Shown: positions 1 to 11,839 of the stretch, piece by piece
Layout of the letters: every line of letters begins with the position of its first letter
How positions within the stretch are numbered: the stretch's first letter is position 1
Assembly (NCBI GenBank): GCA_028622995.1
Contig: JAJQJQ010000007.1
Location: forward strand, 1,984,001 to 2,048,000
DNA length: 64,000 nt
DNA from: Panagrolaimus kolymaensis
Lineage: Eukaryota; Nematoda; Chromadorea; Rhabditida; Panagrolaimidae
Direction of reading: 5' to 3'
Notes under the pieces: generated by a model
What the model was told of the DNA's origin: nothing
Databases searched by the model: none
Seen by the model: only the letters and a program-made list of their open reading frames with translations
Position numbers and translations under genes: made by a program

Positions 1-131
1 AAATTAAAGGTAGAACGTTGAAGTTGCAGAACTTAAAATAGAAAATATCTCTGTGGAAATGTTTTGTTGCTAAAAATATATTATACATTTTAAGATATGA
101 TGAAATAACGAGATTATTTGTTTATGAACCT

Positions 132-616
132 ATGCCAGAAATGAGTCCATTTCCTAGTGATTCAGAACCGAGTGATCTTGGAGTAATTCCAGATCCTCAC
201 ATCCTTCGTTTGCTTTTACCATATCTTGATACAACTTCAGTTAGAACTTTGTCAGCTGTTAATTCAACTTTTTGTTCTCTCGTTCGTGATCTCATTCATT
301 CTCGAACTTTGGCTTCAATTAAATGGGTCAAAGAAGGCAAAATGAAATGGATTCCCGAGTCAATCGTTTGTTTATTTTTTTCTTAATTTTTAAAAGTGCA
401 ATATTTTTATTTTAGGAGCGTTGCTTTTCCAATATTCCATCAGTTGCAACTTTGATTCCAAATGTAGCATCCAATAGTGCTATGGCTCAACACATTCACG
501 ATTGTTCATTCTGTGAAAAAGTTGAACATAGTCGAAATCCTTCTTTGATTAAATCAATGGGAGATATTTTTAAAGCTTTCCTTGAAGCTGAAAGGCTCAA
601 GCTCAAATTAGAATAA
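132..616 (+). CDS. F-box-like small protein, 144 aa
   Basis: Two exons, 132-365 and 416-616, joined in phase 0 over a 50-nt intron (GTTTGT...TTTTAG). The N-terminal half (about residues 20-55, beginning IPDPHILRLLLPYLD and continuing to SLVRDL) has the spacing of an F-box: a Pro-led helix, a Leu-rich stretch, then a helix with NSTFCSLV. F-box proteins usually bind Skp1 and present substrates to SCF ubiquitin ligases. No substrate-binding repeat is visible. The second exon carries a HDCSFC cysteine pair and ends in a charged helix (AERLKLKLE). The family call is weak because the core is short and divergent; this could equally be an unrelated small helical protein. The ATG at 132 is the first in frame; an upstream exon beyond the window edge cannot be excluded. 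AATAAA lies at 655-660. Confidence 0.6.
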
Positions 617-689
617 AAATAAAGAGGAAGAAAATGGGATGATACCACCAAATTAATAAATAAAAACGGGGGCGACTTGTAATATTTTA

Positions 690-996
690 TTAGGCTTTAT
701 ACATATTTGTTGTTAATGAAAAATTAATAATAAGGGTAGTAAGATTGATTAGTATTTGTAATTTTAGTATGTGTAAATAATAAATTTGACAACATAATGT
801 AAAAAAATAGTTGAGTTGCACGAAACTTTTATCACCAAATGTGTTGCGACCAAAAATTGTCAAACTAATTTTTGATTGTTTTTCTCTCAAAGAAGTCATA
901 ATTAATGCAATGGTATATGTTAACCATATAGTCATAATGGAAACTACTGTAATCACAAAAAATATTGAAATGCCAAAAAGGTAAACTTTTTTTTCC
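690..996 (-). CDS. Possible exon of a small membrane protein
   Basis: On the minus strand an acceptor-like TTTTAACAG just above about 997 is followed by an open frame encoding EKKVYLFGISIFFVITVVS, then one long hydrophobic helix, a basic stretch (LREKQSKISLT) and GRNTFGDKSFVQL, ending at a stop at 690. Codon choice (CAA, GAA, AAT) resembles the confident genes nearby. I see no start or upstream exon that joins to it. It could be the end of a gene, a relic, or a chance open frame in AT-rich DNA. Not recognised. Confidence 0.22.
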
Positions 997-1155
997 CTGT
1001 TAAAATAATTGATTTTTTATTTTCTATTTATTAAATTTATTTGTTAATTTATTTTAAGATTTTGAGGCACATAATAAACTGAATGTGAAAAAAAGAAATA
1101 ACAAAAATAAAATTTATTATAAAAATAAAGTTATAAAAAAAGTGAACCAATTTTA

Positions 1156-2037
1156 TTAAAGGGATGTGGTACTATGTTGTCGATTAATATTATTGTTATT
1201 ATTTTCCAATCCAGATGATTCAAGCAATGATTGAATTTGTCGCAAAAGTAATGCTTGTTCTTCCCGATTATCTGGATAATTATTCAACATGGAATATGCT
1301 AGGGAATCCTAAAATAAAAATTGCCATATTAATCAAAGCGAACTAAATCCAAAAGGATAATGTAAGATTTGTCAGAATTGCAAGAATAAGGATATAAGTT
1401 ATTGGTTTGGTTTAACTGATTTTGAGTTATGAAGGTTTATTTCATGGACTTTTATAAAATCTATTCCCAAAAATAAGTTCAATCATTTGGAGTTGAAAGC
1501 TTCAGACTTAAATGAATAAAACTTTATCCAAGTTTTTGAAAGCAAAGATAATTAAAACTGTTTTCATCCTTTTTTTAATTATAAAAAAATGTTTAGGTCA
1601 AAAGAAAGTCGAAAATATCTTTGCATCTTTTTGGTTAGCTCAACTCACCAATGGAACATCAGGATTAAGTAATTCTACAACGTCATTAGGTCTTTGACGA
1701 GCAAAAGCGCCTGATCGACCTGAACGAAATAAAGCACCTCGAATAGCCTCCGATGGAAATATAAAAGCAATGATCACAACTAAAAAAATACCTTTGAAAC
1801 ATTGTTAGTTTAAAAATAAATAAACTTACTGAAGGCAACAATTGAACTACAGTAAATTTTTGGCATCCTTTTTTCGTTGTCTGAATTAAGATGTAAAAAT
1901 ATCCAAGCGTGCAAAGAAGGGAATGGAAAGCTTCAATTGAATTCAATACTTTATTATATTTTTTCTTGCTTGTTTCTTTTGGTGTTAACTCCGCCTTCTT
2001 CGTGTTCTTCTTGTACATTTACGGCGTCATTTGCCAT
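1156..2037 (-). CDS. Small membrane protein of unknown family; frames do not join cleanly
   Basis: Coding pieces in order on the minus strand: about 2037-1830, 1779-1649 and 1308-1156. The last junction is clean (CCA TTG|GTGAGT...TTTTAG|GAT) and gives NPDVPL-DSLAYSMLNNYPDN, ending in a Gln/Asn-rich tail (EEQALLLRQIQSLL). The first piece begins ATG GCA AAT GAC one base after an acceptor TTTTATTAG, which suggests a trans-spliced start (MANDAVNVQEEHEEGG). That frame stops after 27 codons at a run of six A, and the hydrophobic continuation (NKVLNSIEAFHSLLCTLGYF) is in the next frame. The junction between pieces one and two is also off by one unless a weak GTTTAT donor is used. Two hydrophobic segments are visible (HSLLCTLGYFYILI; VIIAFIF). 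This may be a real gene with assembly indels or a decaying one. Confidence 0.45.
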
Positions 2038-2562
2038 ACTAATAAAATTCAAAGAATTAAACAAATGCCACTTTTTTTTTGTCAACATTTGCCATTATGC
2101 AACAATCAAATAATCGCCTCCACCACATCTTTACCCTTTTTTTACAACCCGCGTTAATTTTATTTTAAAATCAAAAAATTTAATTAAAAGTTTTTTGGTA
2201 AAGCAAAATTTATTTAACCTTTATATATATAAAATCATACTGTAAACACCATTTTAGAAAGAATTTGATTATTGCAAGTTAATAGTCGTAGCACTAGTAA
2301 GTTCTCAGCACAACAAAAAATATTTTAAACGCTCTCTGAAAGCTCAAGGTTATGAAGAAGAAAACTTACCAGGACAAAATTTAACAAAGATAACTTACAT
2401 AGAAATTTAGTGAAAATGTGAAAGCTTTAAAGGAAGCTTTGAAGCAGTAAACTTTTGTATTATTACAAAATTATTAACTAAAAAAATCGTTCTTTCTCTA
2501 TGTAAATCGATAACTTAATAATAACTTTTAATTATTTCATTTAAGCGTATAAATTATTTTAT

Positions 2563-2820
2563 TTAATGACCTCGATAAAACGCGGTTTGTTTCGATGATG
2601 TAACACATTTGAAAAAATTAAAGTAAAACTGCGTCAAAGTAATCCATACATATTCCATCAATAACAAGAAACAACAAATAAACCAAAATGTGAGGTAGAT
2701 AGATAATGAAAAAATATGAGTAATAAGATTTTCATTGTATTCGGTTTGGCTTTGATAAACTCTATAAATATATTGAGACAAACAATAATCGAGGAGTAAA
2801 AACAATGGGGAATCCTGTAA
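2563..2820 (-). CDS. Possible exon of a membrane protein
   Basis: The minus-strand open frame begins after GGATTACAG near 2820 with DSPLFLLLDYCLSQYIYRVY, continues through a strongly hydrophobic segment (SIYLTFWFICCFLLLMEYVW) and ends SSKQTAFYRGH at 2563. The codons look native, but no start exon or joining splice site was found, and AT-rich DNA easily yields hydrophobic frames. Reported only as a candidate. Confidence 0.2.
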   Translation of the reverse strand, partial: LQDSPLFLLLDYCLSQYIYRVYQSQTEYNENLITHIFSLSIYLTFWFICCFLLLMEYVWITLTQFYFNFFKCVTSSKQTAFYRGH

Positions 2821-5087
2821 TCCGGAGCTGTATTTGTTTAAAGACGTCTGAAAGATGAAAGAAAAAAAGATTCGACTAATACTTTAGTCGCTTGTTTTTT
2901 AGAATTTAAAAAAATAAAGATAATTTTACAATGTCATCTAATTTTTTTGAGCTATGGAATATTTTTTTGTTATTGAACATAAGCTTGTTCTGGTTTTCTC
3001 GATTAATTTGTTTTAGAGATTTTTGATATTATTGGTAATATTACCACTAAAGCATTGTGAAAGTAGCTAGCTTAACATATGGCTCCAATTCTATCTAAAA
3101 TTTATTTAGTCCTTTAAACTTTTGCAAATCTCCTTCCTTTCACTGCTTCTTATTTGTTTGAACATTCGTTATTCTTCAATCAGCTGCTGCTAATAATAGT
3201 AATTTTATATATTTTATTTTCAACAAAAAGATATTTTTTTCCTTGCTTATTTCTTTCAATTTACAATTCAACGGCTGTCGATGTTTGCGTTTTTTTTTTG
3301 CGGAAGAGGACGAAAAGAGGTTACGCAACTCATCTTCTCTTTTTTTTTATATTTTGCTTCAGAAAAATAAAATCAGGTTTATTTTTTTCGTATTTTTGCT
3401 TTTGCTTTTCATTTTTTGTGTGAGATCCTTAACTTTTAACTTTTTAAATTTTATAATCTTAAATTTCGTTTGATAACATTCAAATAGCAAGGGTGAGATA
3501 CAACAAAAAAAAAAGTGCAACCATATGATTATAATTGAATGTAAAAAACAATGACGAAAAAATAGTAAAAACAATGGCATTTGAATATTTAATCATAGTC
3601 GTCGTCTGCGCTTTGTTCAATTTGTCAAGTTGAAAATAACTTTAATTTATCAGGAGAAAATATAGTAATAATAAAATGCGTGTAATATTTTAGAAACATT
3701 GAGCATCTTTGAAATTAATGTAAAAGGGATTCATATTTTTTTAATCAACCTTAAAAGAACAAAATTTTACATACATAACTTTATGACAGACCCAAAGCTT
3801 TATGGCTTTTTATAGATAAAGTTCAAACATTAATTAGTTCATTTGTTTTCAACACTTTTGTAATCAAAATTCAAGTTCTTCAAAACCAATGTCACTTCAT
3901 CGAAAAAATTTTTTAAAAGTTATTGTCATTCTTGCAAAATTTTATTTGGGATATAAAAAAAACAATTTCAAAAATTTTAAAGATTGAATAATATTGACTC
4001 AAGAAATTGAAAGAATATTTTGCTTTGAATGCTAGCTTTCGACCAAATTTCAATATAAAAAAATGTGGCATTGATTGGAAACTTGAGTTAAGCCGGTTGT
4101 TGTTAAGTCAATATAAACACACTGCATTGACATTGAATCTTTTACTTCCAGGTAAAAATGAGAAAAATGTTAGAAAAATTTAGCTACAAAGTTGGCTTTA
4201 AAAATCTTAACATGCTTTCCAAGAGTATTAATTCAATCACAAAAAGGGAATGAAATGTTTGAAGGGAAGCATAATATTGAAAATATGGAACAAAATTCAA
4301 ACTTTTTTGCATTCAAGAAAGCTTTCAGTGAAGATAAAGATTTTACACACAAATTATCAAACCGCATCCATCGTTACTTCAAATTGCTGTTAGCTCATAT
4401 TTGCCAAACTAAATTACTCAGCCATTTCCTCCTTCAAATCATCATCATTTTGTAAATCATAATGTTTCATTGTCAAATAATATGTACTTTCCAAAAATTT
4501 TTCTTTTTTTGCAACTTTTTTCGTGTCATTTTATTTTTCAAAGCTTAGAAATAAGCAATAATAAAAAAAGTAATTGAATTTGTTTGCTCAGCGTAGGATG
4601 TTTCGTATCTTCGAGAAAAGCAAAAGTCGTCTATGAACGAGAGAAAAGAGATTTCCTCAAGTTCATTAGAGAGATAGATGGTTGAGGATCTTCCCCTTCT
4701 TTATTGTCATGTTGACAGACAGTTCACTAAAATGAAAGGAAAGAAGCACACCTTCATCTTCTTCCGGAGCCACTTAAAAAAATATGGAAAGAAAGAAAAA
4801 AACAGCGTTGAATAATATTTAAAGGTGGAATATAACTTTCTATTTCATTCAATTCTCTCTCACCCGGTTCTTAGTGTTTTGTTGTCTAATTTTAAAGTTG
4901 CTCAACTAACAGCAACATCCACGGATTTTTGACGGACGGATACACCCACTCGAAAAGTAGGAAAAGCTTTATTCTTGAGGACGTGGTTTCCGTTTTCTTC
5001 GCTTTTGTGTTATTTTTTTTTTCATTCAGTCGGGATTTTTCTTTAAGCTTGGTTGTTTGTGAATTGCTGAAAAAGAAATATATCAAA
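2821..5087. other. Gene-poor region upstream of unc-87
   Basis: About 2.3 kb of AT-rich DNA without a convincing exon. It holds T-rich and A-rich tracts; open frames at 3154-3423 and 4192-4455 have no splice context or protein-like composition. By position it should contain the unc-87 promoter; I see no motif I can name. Confidence 0.5.
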
Positions 5088-6603
5088 ATGACAGTAAGTT
5101 TTAGTTTTCTATAAATGGAATTTGCTTACTTTTTTTGATGCTTTATTTTGGGCATGGTTTTATTATGTCAAAATTTCTAACCATTAAAACAATTTTATTT
5201 TTTGGATTTTAGTGCTACCATAATAAGTATAAAATAGTTTTAATTTTATTTGTATTTTTTGTTTGCCATCTTTATTATATAGTCATCTAATTATAGGATT
5301 ATGAAATAAGCAGTGAAGAAAGGCCACGCCGCCAAAAATGGACTCTTGATAAACTCAAGGGTGGTGAAAATTTCTTATCCATGCAAGCCGCCACCAATCG
5401 TTTTGAATCCCAAAAAGGTATGACCGCCGTTGGTATGCCTCGATGGAATATTACCAAGGATAAACAACTTGGTTATATGGAACCTGATCGCAAATCGGAA
5501 GAAATTCTTCGAGCTCAATGCGGTACCAATCTTTATGCCTCTCAATCTGGTCAAACCCCAATGGGTGCTAATCGTATGCAAGTTCCTAGAGTTGTTTATA
5601 AAAAAGATTGGGAAACCATCACGGATAAAGAAGGTGAAAAAATTATGCCCAAACAATCAGGTGATTTTGGTTTTGCCACTCAATCCGGTGAAAATATGGG
5701 AGCTCATCGTAATCAAGTTCCCAATATTCGTGGTCGTCTTCCTAATGATCGAAAAAGCCATGGCCTTCTTTGTTATCAATATGGCACAAATATCTTTGCA
5801 TCCCAACTTGGCATGAAAGCTCCACCAGGTGTTGGCGCAGTTCGTCAAGCTACAACTGACATTGAAGGTCTCGGGTTCTCGTAAGTTGTGAATACCTTTT
5901 TATTAGTATGAAAGCCCTTTTTTCAGTGAAGAAAATCTTCGCCGTGGTACTGAATACACTCCATGGTATTCAGGACAAAACAAATTTGCTACTCAAGCTG
6001 GCACTGGTGGTTTCCTCAAAGTTCGTGATGTTCTTCCCCATATGAAAGGTGGAAAAGATATTCCAGAAGAACTTAAACAAAAATCTGAAGGTATTGTTCC
6101 TCTTCAATCAGGCACAAACAAACTTGCCTCTCAACGTGGCATGACTGGTTTTGGTACTCCTCGTAATACCATTCAAAAAGCTGGATGGAAAAAAGAATGG
6201 ATTGATGAATATGAAACTGCTCTCAAAGATTGGGAAGAAAATCGACCACCAGGATCGGCTTCATCTGTCGATCCATTCGGTCATTATAAGAAAAAGTTTG
6301 AAAAACGTGAATCAGCCAAAGCAAGCGATGTGGAAGATGATCATGAATCCGTTAAACCCCAAAGTGAACCAGCTGAACCCGTTGAAGAAGAAGCCGAAGA
6401 AAATGAAGAAGCTCCTGCACCAGAAGCAGCTGAAGAAGAAGCTGCAGAAGAAGAGGAAGTTGAAGAAGAAGAAGAATATGAAGAGGAAGAAGAGGAGGAA
6501 GAAGTAAGATAAAACTTTATAATAAACATAGGCTTACTTCTCGCAAATAAGCTCGCATTAATTTACGATAATTTAAAATTAAACATTACAGGAAGAAGAA
6601 TAA
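5088..6603 (+). CDS. unc-87: UNC-87-type calponin-like repeat actin-binding protein
   Basis: Exons 5088-5093, 5297-5880, 5927-6503, 6592-6603; 392 aa. UNC-87 binds and bundles actin filaments in nematode body-wall muscle and maintains the thin-filament lattice. Six calponin-like (CLIK) repeats are visible, starting near residues 31 (MQAATNRFESQKG), 75 (AQCGTNLYASQSG), 121 (KQSGDFGFATQSG), 162 (YQYGTNIFASQLG), 210 (WYSGQNKFATQAG) and 255 (PLQSGTNKLASQRGMTGFG). There is no calponin-homology domain. The C-terminus, from about residue 335, is Pro/Glu-rich and ends in a long poly-Glu tail. The first exon codes only Met-Thr; the length fits the short UNC-87 isoform, so a longer form from an upstream promoter may exist. 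The last 12-nt exon adds only three Glu and the stop. A generic nematode calponin-repeat (OV9M/CPN) paralogue is the main alternative. Confidence 0.85.
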
Positions 6604-7295
6604 GCAATCCACGAAATGACAAATCACCCCAATGAAAGAAAATCCAATAAACATTAAAATACTTTCTTCAATTATCAGAAGAAAAATATTATCATCATTT
6701 TTAGTCTTTTTTGTCTGATACTTGGTAAATTAAAACATTCAGAGTTTTTTTGATTATGTGAAAAATAAATGAAATAAATTTAAAACAAGTAATAGGCATA
6801 CATTTTCATTAATGATTAATCAGGAGAATCACTCATTGTTTCTGCTCTCTCTACCAATGTAACAAAAGCAAAATGGAGTTTAGTGAAAACTAAATAACCT
6901 TTTATGTAGAATTAGCGCCATCATCATTTTAATCAATGAATTAATATTATTCGAGTAAAAAAGAATTTAGTCAAACGACTTTGAAACTTATCAATCCCAC
7001 GAAAAGTTTCATATTTAAGCCAATTCATACATTAGAGCTGTATGGTACTGATTCGTGTTAAAAAGCTACTACTGTCTGCCTATCATCAAGAATGCATTAA
7101 ACAATCTAACTCTATAGACATCTATGACCATCAATAATCAAAGAGAGAAAGTTAACCTTTCTCTTTAAACCTAATACCGAGACACAATGTTAGAAAAAAA
7201 ATTATTTTCATCATCCAACAATCAATCAAGAAAAATGTAACAAATATGTATTTGATCAATTTTACTTAAAATAACAAAACAAACAAAGTTCAAAT
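6604..7295. other. Convergent 3' region between unc-87 and rpl-35
   Basis: About 690 nt between two stop codons on opposite strands. AT-rich; no exon, RNA gene or repeat recognised. Confidence 0.5.
6646..6651 (+). terminator. Polyadenylation signal of unc-87
   Basis: AATAAA lies 43 nt after the unc-87 stop. Confidence 0.5.
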
Positions 7296-7746
7296 TCAAG
7301 CTTTGAGAGCATAAACACGAGGAGCAAATTTGCGCATACGATGAAGTTGTTTTGGTGTTCTAAGAGCAGCTTCTTCTTTGGTGAGAGCACGACGCATAGC
7401 ACGAGTCTTCTTGGAGCGGAGATCGATAGGCTTGTATTTACGTCCCTAAAAAGAAAAAACATTAAAGGTTGAATTATAAAATTAAGAGAAACTATGATTC
7501 ATGGAAAACGAAACAGACCTTGTAGTATTTACGCAAATTAAGCTTTTGAAGTTGATTCATAATAGTCAAAATACGAGCAATGTTCTTACGAACGACACGA
7601 ATCTTTGACAACTTTGAAGCTTGACTGCCAGTAACTTTAGCAACACGAAGACTTGCAAGTTCATTCTTTTGTTCTTCTAGAGATTTAGCAAGATCTTCCT
7701 TCTTTTTAGCCCGAAGGTCGACGGATTTTACTCGTGCAGAAGACAT
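7296..7746 (-). CDS. rpl-35: 60S ribosomal protein L35 (uL29)
   Basis: Exons 7519-7746 and 7296-7445 (minus), phase 0, intron 73 nt with donor AAG|GTCTGT; 125 aa, close to the 123 aa typical of eukaryotic L35. uL29 sits on the large subunit near the polypeptide exit tunnel. The N-terminus ([20 protein letters not shown]) and the uL29 helices ([37 protein letters not shown]) are intact. The basic C-terminal extension ([20 protein letters not shown] ... [12 protein letters not shown]) is the eukaryotic L35 tail. An acceptor TTTTCAG ends 5 nt before the ATG, as for a trans-spliced housekeeping gene. The start is fixed by that acceptor and by homology. Confidence 0.97.
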
Positions 7747-7751
7747 GTTAC

Positions 7752-7753
7752 CT
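7752..7753 (-). promoter_or_regulatory. Probable spliced-leader acceptor of rpl-35
   Basis: On the minus strand ACTTTTCAG is followed by GTAAC and the start codon, with no upstream exon that fits a cis intron. The short distance and pyrimidine tract are those of a nematode trans-splice acceptor. Confidence 0.5.
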
Positions 7754-9009
7754 GAAAAGTGAAAATATATTAATAAGAAGATATATATTATCTGGGAGTA
7801 CGATTATGACAGAGAAACACGAGTAAAAAAGGCAAATGGGAAGTTGGAATATACCATGAGTGTACAAAAAAGCAGTGATAAGTAACCTATAGCATTTACT
7901 ATCATTACTTTTACCAAAATAATAGTAAAAAAGGCGAATCAAAATCAGAAAAGAGAAAAGGGATATTTTAATTTTTCAAAAAAGTTGTTGAAAAAGCAAA
8001 AAAGAACGAACGAGCTCTGCTGCTCCTCAGCCACTCAGCGACCATACTGTTTCCCTGAGAATCGTGCAAAGACTGAACGGCGGCAAAATTAAAAAAGTTG
8101 AACCAAGTTATGAAACTTTGGACTTTGCAAGTAAATAATTTTTTGTTTGATCATGCAATCATTTTTTGGTTTATAGCCTTTATCTTTCTTACAAAAGTAT
8201 TTGGTGGTTTATATTTTACTTTAAATTAATCATTTGAATAGCTGGTAATAACAAAGCAATGAGTTTTTTTGGTCATTCAGAGATTTTTGTTATAAACACT
8301 AATTTCCAAGCATAAAATGTAATGAAACAAGTATTACAAACAATAGTTTAGTGGAAGTCTGATTACTCTTAACCTTAAGAGGAGTTTCATTATAAATATT
8401 ATAAGGGCAAAAAAATATTCGTAAAAAGTTAATACGATTTTATATGAACCTCATTAATCATTAATTGAATCCTTGAATCTTTAGTACATAATTGACACTT
8501 GATTGCAAAAATAACAATCTCTTGAGAAGCAAGAAAGGTGAAATCATCTGCATACCATGAAAAGATAATGATTGCCATAATGGCGATTTAAGTATGGAGA
8601 AATACATAATTTGTTTTATCAAGGTACTTCTTTTAGGTTTTAGAGTGATTGACTTATTTATTCAAAGCCTTCCTAAATGGATATCATGAAATAATAAAAT
8701 TTTAACAAATCCAAAAACCACACAAACTTGATAATTTTAAAACCCAAATGCAAAAACTTTTATGATAGTTGCCTGTCTTGCAGGGATCGATGGTGATACC
8801 GCTCTTCCACTCTCCTCTCCATACTATCTCCTCCGCGCGAACAAAGAGGCGCGATTTACGTTTTTCAAATTTTTTTCGCGAGTGTTTATTCAATTTTTTT
8901 CTCTCCCGTTTTCATTCATTCTTTTATCCCGGTTTTTTTTTGTTGCTTGTAATTTCCACTACGTTTACTAACTTTTCTATTCGATTTTTAGTCCTTTACA
9001 AAAATCAGA
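7754..9009. other. Divergent intergenic region rpl-35 / spd-1
   Basis: About 1.25 kb between the two start codons. It must hold both promoters. No exon is supported; the frame at 8762-8971 is T-rich and not protein-like. A TTTTTAG at 8985-8991 may be the acceptor of a 5' leader for the spd-1 transcript. Confidence 0.5.
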
Positions 9010-11055
9010 ATGGCATCAAAACATCGCCGGTATGTTTAATATTTATGGCACTATTGGATTATTTTTGACCTTATTCTTTTCAGAACTTCTATCGACAACT
9101 GGCAGAATGAGCTTTTGAAGCGTATCAACTATGCCAAGGACAACTTATCTGAACTATGGGATGAAATGGCGTTATCTGAAAGTCAACGTGAAGAACGTCT
9201 TCAAGATTCAAGAAAATTGGTTTTGGATCTCCTTGACAACATGGTATAATATTTTTTTGTTGTTTTTTGTATTGTTTTAATGATAAAATTGTTATAGGTC
9301 ACGTTTGAAAAGCAACAACTTGAAGATATCAAAAGAAAATGTGCTCAATATCGAAAAGAATTTGATGAAATCCGTCAAGAACTTAGCTTAGGAGCTATCG
9401 ATGAAGCTTCAATTCCTAAAGGACTTGCTCCTTGTGTAAGTCTTTCGCTTTTGATGACTGCTTTAATTGATCGTTTTTAGGGATATTGGCTCAAAATCCA
9501 ACTCAAAGCATTGAAAACAACGAAAAATGAACGGATGGATGAACAACTTGTTGCTTATAATGAAGCCAAAGAAGCATGCGATCGTGTTGGATGGCATATT
9601 CTCGCCAACGATGACTTCACAAATCATTTGGTCCCTCTATCTCGTATTACAGAATGGAAAAAACAAAAGATTGAAGCTGATGCTACATTCAAAGATCGAC
9701 ATGATAAAATCAGAACTTTACAAGCTGCTATTCGAAAGTACGTTTTTGTCATATTTGCTTTAATGAATCGTTATTTCTTTTTAGAATCGTTGCACATATT
9801 GGTCGTGATGAATTCAATGATGCTGATCTCTTACTTGCTGACATGGATTATGATAAATTTGATGCTATTCTCAGTGAAGATCTTGTTGACACTTTTGTCC
9901 AGTTACAAGAACGTGCGAATGAAAGGTATCAATTGTGGTATGAGAAAATTCAATTTGAATACGATGAACTTATGGTCGAACTCCATGATCTTTGGGACTT
10001 GTGTGCAGTTGCTGAGTGTGAACGGTATTTCCCTAAAAACTTTAATCCAGGTTTGTGTTTATACTTACTTATTGTTAAATTCTTTTTGTTTATTTTTAGA
10101 CGTTCAAACAGTCGGTGAAATTGAAAATGTCAAAAACGAAATTGCTCAATTAAAACTCAAGTATACCGAAGGCAAACTTATCTATAATAAACTTAGAGAA
10201 TGGCTTCAAATTTGGAATGAAAAGCTTCAATTGGATGAAAATTCGACTAACACAAAGGACAAATACCATGATCGTGGCGGTTCTCTACAAGCAAGACTCA
10301 AACGTGAAGCTCAATTAAAGAACTTGGTTCCAAAGGTCTTAAGTGAATTAGAAGCTCTTTGTGAGAATTTCGCTAAATCAAATGAAAATATTCCTTTGAT
10401 TGGTCCGGGTCGTATGCATCCAAGCGAATACGCTAGATGGGTCGTGCAATCTTACGAAGATGAAAAGACGATGAATAAATTAAACAAAGTTTGTGTATGT
10501 GGTTCATATTGTTTAAACTTGTTAGTTTTTTTAGGAGGAATATCGTAAAGCTCAACTTGCTCAAGAAAGTCGATTTGGTGTTTCTCCATCACCCAGCAAG
10601 TCAATTCTTCATCGCACTCGTATTACTCCAGCTTCTATTCGAAAAACTCCGCGTAAAGCCACTCTTGGATTCAATTCATCAAAATTATCTCAACAAAGCT
10701 CTATTGAACCAACTTCTGGTCCCATTGTAAGTATTCCGTAAGTTAAAATGAGCAGGGAAAGTATAATCTTTAAGACAAGATAATGATTCTAATTTTCTTT
10801 TCTTAAGCATTATCAATCGTCATTTCTTCAAATGCTTTTGTTTTTTAGTTTTAAAATGGTATTAATTCTGTTTACTTTTAGGATGGTCCGAAAACATCTT
10901 CACCCAAAAATCTTGGATTAATGTACAGTCCTCGTCGTCTCATGTTCTCTCCTGCTCTTTCTGTTATCCCTTCATCACCTCTTGCTCCACGTGAAAAACA
11001 ATTTGAAACGCCAACCAAAACACCGAAGAGCCCTTCTCGTCCTTGGCGTTATTAA
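9010..11055 (+). CDS. spd-1: PRC1/Ase1/MAP65-family microtubule bundler (SPD-1-like)
   Basis: Eight exons: 9010-9029, 9084-9243, 9298-9435, 9481-9737, 9785-10050, 10100-10488, 10535-10726, 10882-11055; all phases agree, 531 aa. The family cross-links antiparallel microtubules in the anaphase spindle midzone and is needed for cytokinesis. The N-terminus (NLSELWDEMALSESQREERL) matches the PRC1 dimerisation segment. A long mainly helical rod follows. The microtubule-binding spectrin-like segment is marked by the conserved RGGSLQARLKREAQLKNLVP followed by LEALC (about residues 330-360). The C-terminus (from about 400) is Ser/Pro/basic with many SP and TP sites (TPASIRKTP, SPRRLMFSP, TPTKTPKSP), candidate CDK sites, as known for PRC1 control. 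It seems short against the PRC1 proteins I know. AATAAA is at 11279-11284. Confidence 0.9.
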
Positions 11056-11839
11056 CACAAATTGTTAATAACGTGTATTTATGTTCTTGTTTATTATGAT
11101 CCAAGAAGTGCTTTACAAATTTTTTACATGTTAACCGTTGACTTTTTCTTTATCTGTTTTTTATTCCAATGTTGTATAGTTGTGTTATATTGTTCTTTTT
11201 TTGTATTACACTTTTTATTAACTTCTTTATCGTGTAACATTTCTTTTTTGTTGCTTGTGTAATACTTAATTGTGAAAAATAAAGAGAGCTTTACCTTTTT
11301 TTACTCATTTTTAATATCATTAGTTCTTGCCAAGTAGTTTGTGAAGAATAGTTTGAATATTTTTTTGTGCGATTAAAAAGCAATAACACTTTTGGATTTT
11401 CTCTATCATCGTTAAATGAATTTTTTGTCTAATTTTAAAGTTCGTTGTGTAATTTTTTTACAACACTTCGAAAAGTGGAATATTTTATTTTGAGATTTTT
11501 TCTTCTTCAATGCTTTGGATGCATCATGTTCTTGTTCTTTGTAACATTTATCTGTTATGATTTTATTCCCGTAAAAGCATACAGCGAAAAGAATAAATAT
11601 TTCGCGTCTCAAAGTTTTTGTAAAGTAAAAAACAAAAATGTTGAAAGGAAGAAATAATATTAGAAAGAGATTTGAACCAACATAAAAAATAATGATATAC
11701 ATACATAAGTGAAAACAAGGAAAACGATCAAATAAGAATTACAGAAACAATATGTTATTAAAAAAAAGACACATTTGAGCAACCATTAAATATTTTTGTT
11801 CCCGATTAATAGCCATTTTTTCTTTGAAAAAAGCTTTTT
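11056..11839. other. Convergent 3' region
   Basis: About 780 nt between the spd-1-like stop (+) and the ADP-ribosylglycohydrolase stop (-). AT-rich untranslated sequence; no further gene seen. Confidence 0.5.
11279..11284 (+). terminator. Polyadenylation signal of the spd-1-like gene
   Basis: AATAAA about 225 nt after the stop codon, downstream of a T-rich 3' UTR. Confidence 0.45.

Noticed and set aside
6341..6529. Poly-Ser minus-strand frame
   Set aside because: Reverse complement of the GAA-rich Glu tail of unc-87.
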